Assembly (NCBI GenBank): GCA_022561895.1
Contig: JADFQH010000089.1
Coordinates: 2,679 to 10,104 of the forward strand
From: Methanobacteriota archaeon
GTDB lineage: Archaea; Halobacteriota; Halobacteria; Halobacteriales; Halalkalicoccaceae
Direction: 5' to 3'
DNA length: 7,426 nt
This document shows, piece after piece, positions 6,579 to 7,426 of the stretch. A program made the translations under genes and the position numbers. The notes below the pieces were generated by a model. It was not told the DNA's origin. It did not search any database and saw nothing but the letters and a program-made list of their open reading frames with translations. How positions within the stretch are numbered: the first letter of the stretch is position 1; every line of letters begins with the position of its first letter.

Positions 6579-6603
6579 TATAAATATAATATATAATATA
6601 TTT
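6579..6603 (-). promoter_or_regulatory. Pure A/T tract with TATA box; possible terminator as well
   Basis: This 25-base run contains only A and T, built from near-repeats of ATATAAT, inside GC-rich DNA. On the minus strand its distal part is centred about 26 bases upstream of the ATG at 6573 and is preceded by CAAGAA, a good TFB-element candidate, so it should be the promoter of the small membrane protein. It also starts 17 bases after the stop of the zinc-finger gene, and the T-rich minus strand could end that transcript. Confidence 0.65.
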
Positions 6604-6619
6604 CTTGTGGCCATATGGA

Positions 6620-6838
6620 TCACTCGGTATCGCGTCCCTCATCGAGTGCCGTAACGTCCTCGGCGCTCGGGTAGTCCGGCAAGCGCTCGATACAGGCATA
6701 ACAGAGGAAATGCTCGGAACCGTCCTCGAATTCGAGGGTCATTCCGCCGGTCGGCTCCTGGGAGAACGACCACATGTCCGCGACGCCGCCCGCGATATGG
6801 ACATCGTTCCCACAGCCGTCGCACTGTTCGGTAGCCAT
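6620..6838 (-). CDS. Small four-cysteine zinc-finger-like protein
   Basis: This 72-residue protein has two CxxC pairs, C6/C9 (CDGCG) and C46/C49 (CYAC), which together can hold one zinc ion. The region between them is beta-like, with aromatic and glycine residues (GGVADMWSFS, GGMTLEFEDGSEHF). The C-terminal 20 residues are acidic and probably flexible. Small two-knuckle zinc proteins of this kind are abundant in haloarchaea and mostly uncharacterised; nucleic-acid or protein binding is a guess. The ATG at 6838 is supported by a TATA box 26 bases upstream. It is the first of three minus-strand genes leading to the helicase and is divergent from the cysteine-rich membrane protein gene, with 70 bases between the start codons. 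Confidence 0.78.
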   Translation of the reverse strand: MATEQCDGCGNDVHIAGGVADMWSFSQEPTGGMTLEFEDGSEHFLCYACIERLPDYPSAEDVTALDEGRDTE

Positions 6839-6859
6839 GGGGGAACGAACGGTGCGAGC

Positions 6860-6869
6860 AGTATATACT
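6860..6869 (-). promoter_or_regulatory. Palindromic TATA box in the divergent promoter region
   Basis: AGTATATACT is a perfect 10-base palindrome. On the minus strand it is centred about 26 bases upstream of the zinc-finger ATG at 6838, which gives a leaderless start. Because it reads the same on both strands it could also direct plus-strand transcription towards the gene at 6909, starting near 6891. That use is less certain, since the plus strand also has weak candidates closer to that gene. Confidence 0.6.
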
Positions 6870-6908
6870 ATCGGTCATATCCGCTAGACAGCAGAAAAAC
6901 ATAACTGG

Positions 6909-7325
6909 ATGACAGTTGAGCGTACGAGAGTGATGGGCAGAAACCAAGACGGCTGTCTGGTCTGTACGATCGTCAAAGGGGCGGTCGTCGGAATCGTGCT
7001 CGCGCTTCTCGTGAGGCGGCTCACAAGTCGGAGCCACGAGGACGAGCGACTCGACGAACTCGAAGCGGAGATCCGTGAACTATCGCCGAGGGCACAGCGT
7101 CGGCTGGTCGAGCGAGTCAGTGAGGGGGTGGAAGCCGACGAGACCGACGCGGACGAGGTCATCAAGCCAGCGCCGCTCCCGAAGCCGTTCCCAAAACTCC
7201 CGCCGGTGGTCAGGAAACAGCTCGGCTGTGCGATCAGGTGTCGCAGCCGGTGTAAATCGAACTGGAACTGCTGGTTCGATTGCTGGCGTCGCTGTATGTC
7301 GTCGGGAACCGGCGTGCGGGGCTGA
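6909..7325 (+). CDS. Membrane-anchored protein with twin C-x3-C-x3-C tail
   Basis: I do not recognise this 138-residue protein. Order of parts: a short N terminus with CLVC (C16, C19); one hydrophobic helix at about 17-35 ending in RR; a charged, probably coiled-coil segment (HEDERLDELEAEIREL onward, about 43-72); an acidic linker; a Pro-rich hinge (PAPLPKPFPKLPP, 87-99); and a C-terminal cysteine domain. The latter holds CAIRCRSRC at 107-115 and CWFDCWRRC at 121-129, two triads of cysteines spaced by three, separated by KSNWN. Such i, i+4, i+8 spacing would place each triad on one face of a helix, so the tail could be a disulphide-linked or metal-binding helical hairpin. The start may instead be the ATG at 6933, which would drop eight residues and leave the helix intact. 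The gene is divergent from the zinc-finger gene. A bacteriocin-like or redox role would be speculation. Confidence 0.7.
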   Translation: MTVERTRVMGRNQDGCLVCTIVKGAVVGIVLALLVRRLTSRSHEDERLDELEAEIRELSPRAQRRLVERVSEGVEADETDADEVIKPAPLPKPFPKLPPVVRKQLGCAIRCRSRCKSNWNCWFDCWRRCMSSGTGVRG

Positions 7326-7426
7326 TCTATTTCCGCGTTCGTTCTCGAAGCCAATCGCAGTATCGTCTAAGTGATAAATAATTCGTCCAGTTCTGCGCCT
7401 TATACAGTTCATATCACATCATCAGT

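Noticed and set aside
6397..6699. A 100-residue version of the small membrane protein starting at 6699
   Set aside because: The extension runs through the A/T promoter tract and the zinc-finger gene; the ATG at 6573 fits the promoter.
6884..7354. A 156-codon minus-strand frame opposite the twin-triad cysteine gene
   Set aside because: Ser/Thr-rich low-complexity translation typical of the antisense of acidic haloarchaeal codons; it would also run through the divergent promoter region.
7326..7426. TTATAC at 7400-7405 as a promoter for a gene beyond the right edge
   Set aside because: The start codon it would serve lies outside the window, so it cannot be tested; the stretch otherwise shows no gene or RNA.
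1..7426. CRISPR array, transposon ends, phage or defence cassette
   Set aside because: No regularly spaced direct repeats, transposase, integrase or recognisable defence protein is present; the helicase alone is a normal repair-type protein.

Overview
The window looks like chromosomal DNA of a halophilic archaeon (class Halobacteria); I cannot name the genus. The evidence is high GC, strongly acidic predicted proteins, a Tat-type lipoprotein signal, archaeal-type Nmd3 and Taw2 homologues, and several genes whose start codon lies about 26 bases from a TATA-like box with no room for a ribosome binding site (leaderless transcription).

Left third, plus strand: an AT-richer frame, open to the left edge, encodes a small two-helix membrane protein (ATG at 77). 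It is followed by an NAD-dependent epimerase/dehydratase of the extended SDR family (420-1301) and a Tat-exported beta-helix lipoprotein (1429-2322). These look like separate accessory genes and form no recognisable pathway.

Middle, plus strand: an information-processing pair, nmd3 (2347-3462, 50S maturation) and taw2 (3459-4496, wyosine-type tRNA modification), overlaps by four bases and is surely co-transcribed. A 26-residue hydrophobic peptide (4529-4609) with its own TATA box follows. Its stop codon interlocks with the stop of the convergent helicase gene in one CTAG.

Right part, minus strand, read from right to left: a four-cysteine mini zinc-finger protein (6838-6620), a 58-residue single-pass membrane protein (6573-6397), and an iron-sulphur Rad3/XPD/DinG-like helicase with a GTG start (6351-4606). 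Each has a TATA-like element at the leaderless distance. Divergent from the zinc-finger gene is a small membrane-anchored protein (6909-7325) whose tail carries two C-x3-C-x3-C triads; it is the least familiar protein here. The last 100 bases hold no gene I can support.

I see no rRNA, tRNA, CRISPR array, insertion sequence or phage gene. Most of the window is ordinary haloarchaeal core sequence. The points most worth pursuing are the twin-triad cysteine protein, the 26-residue peptide with its interlocked stop, and the two small genes upstream of the helicase. No complete new system is demonstrated.
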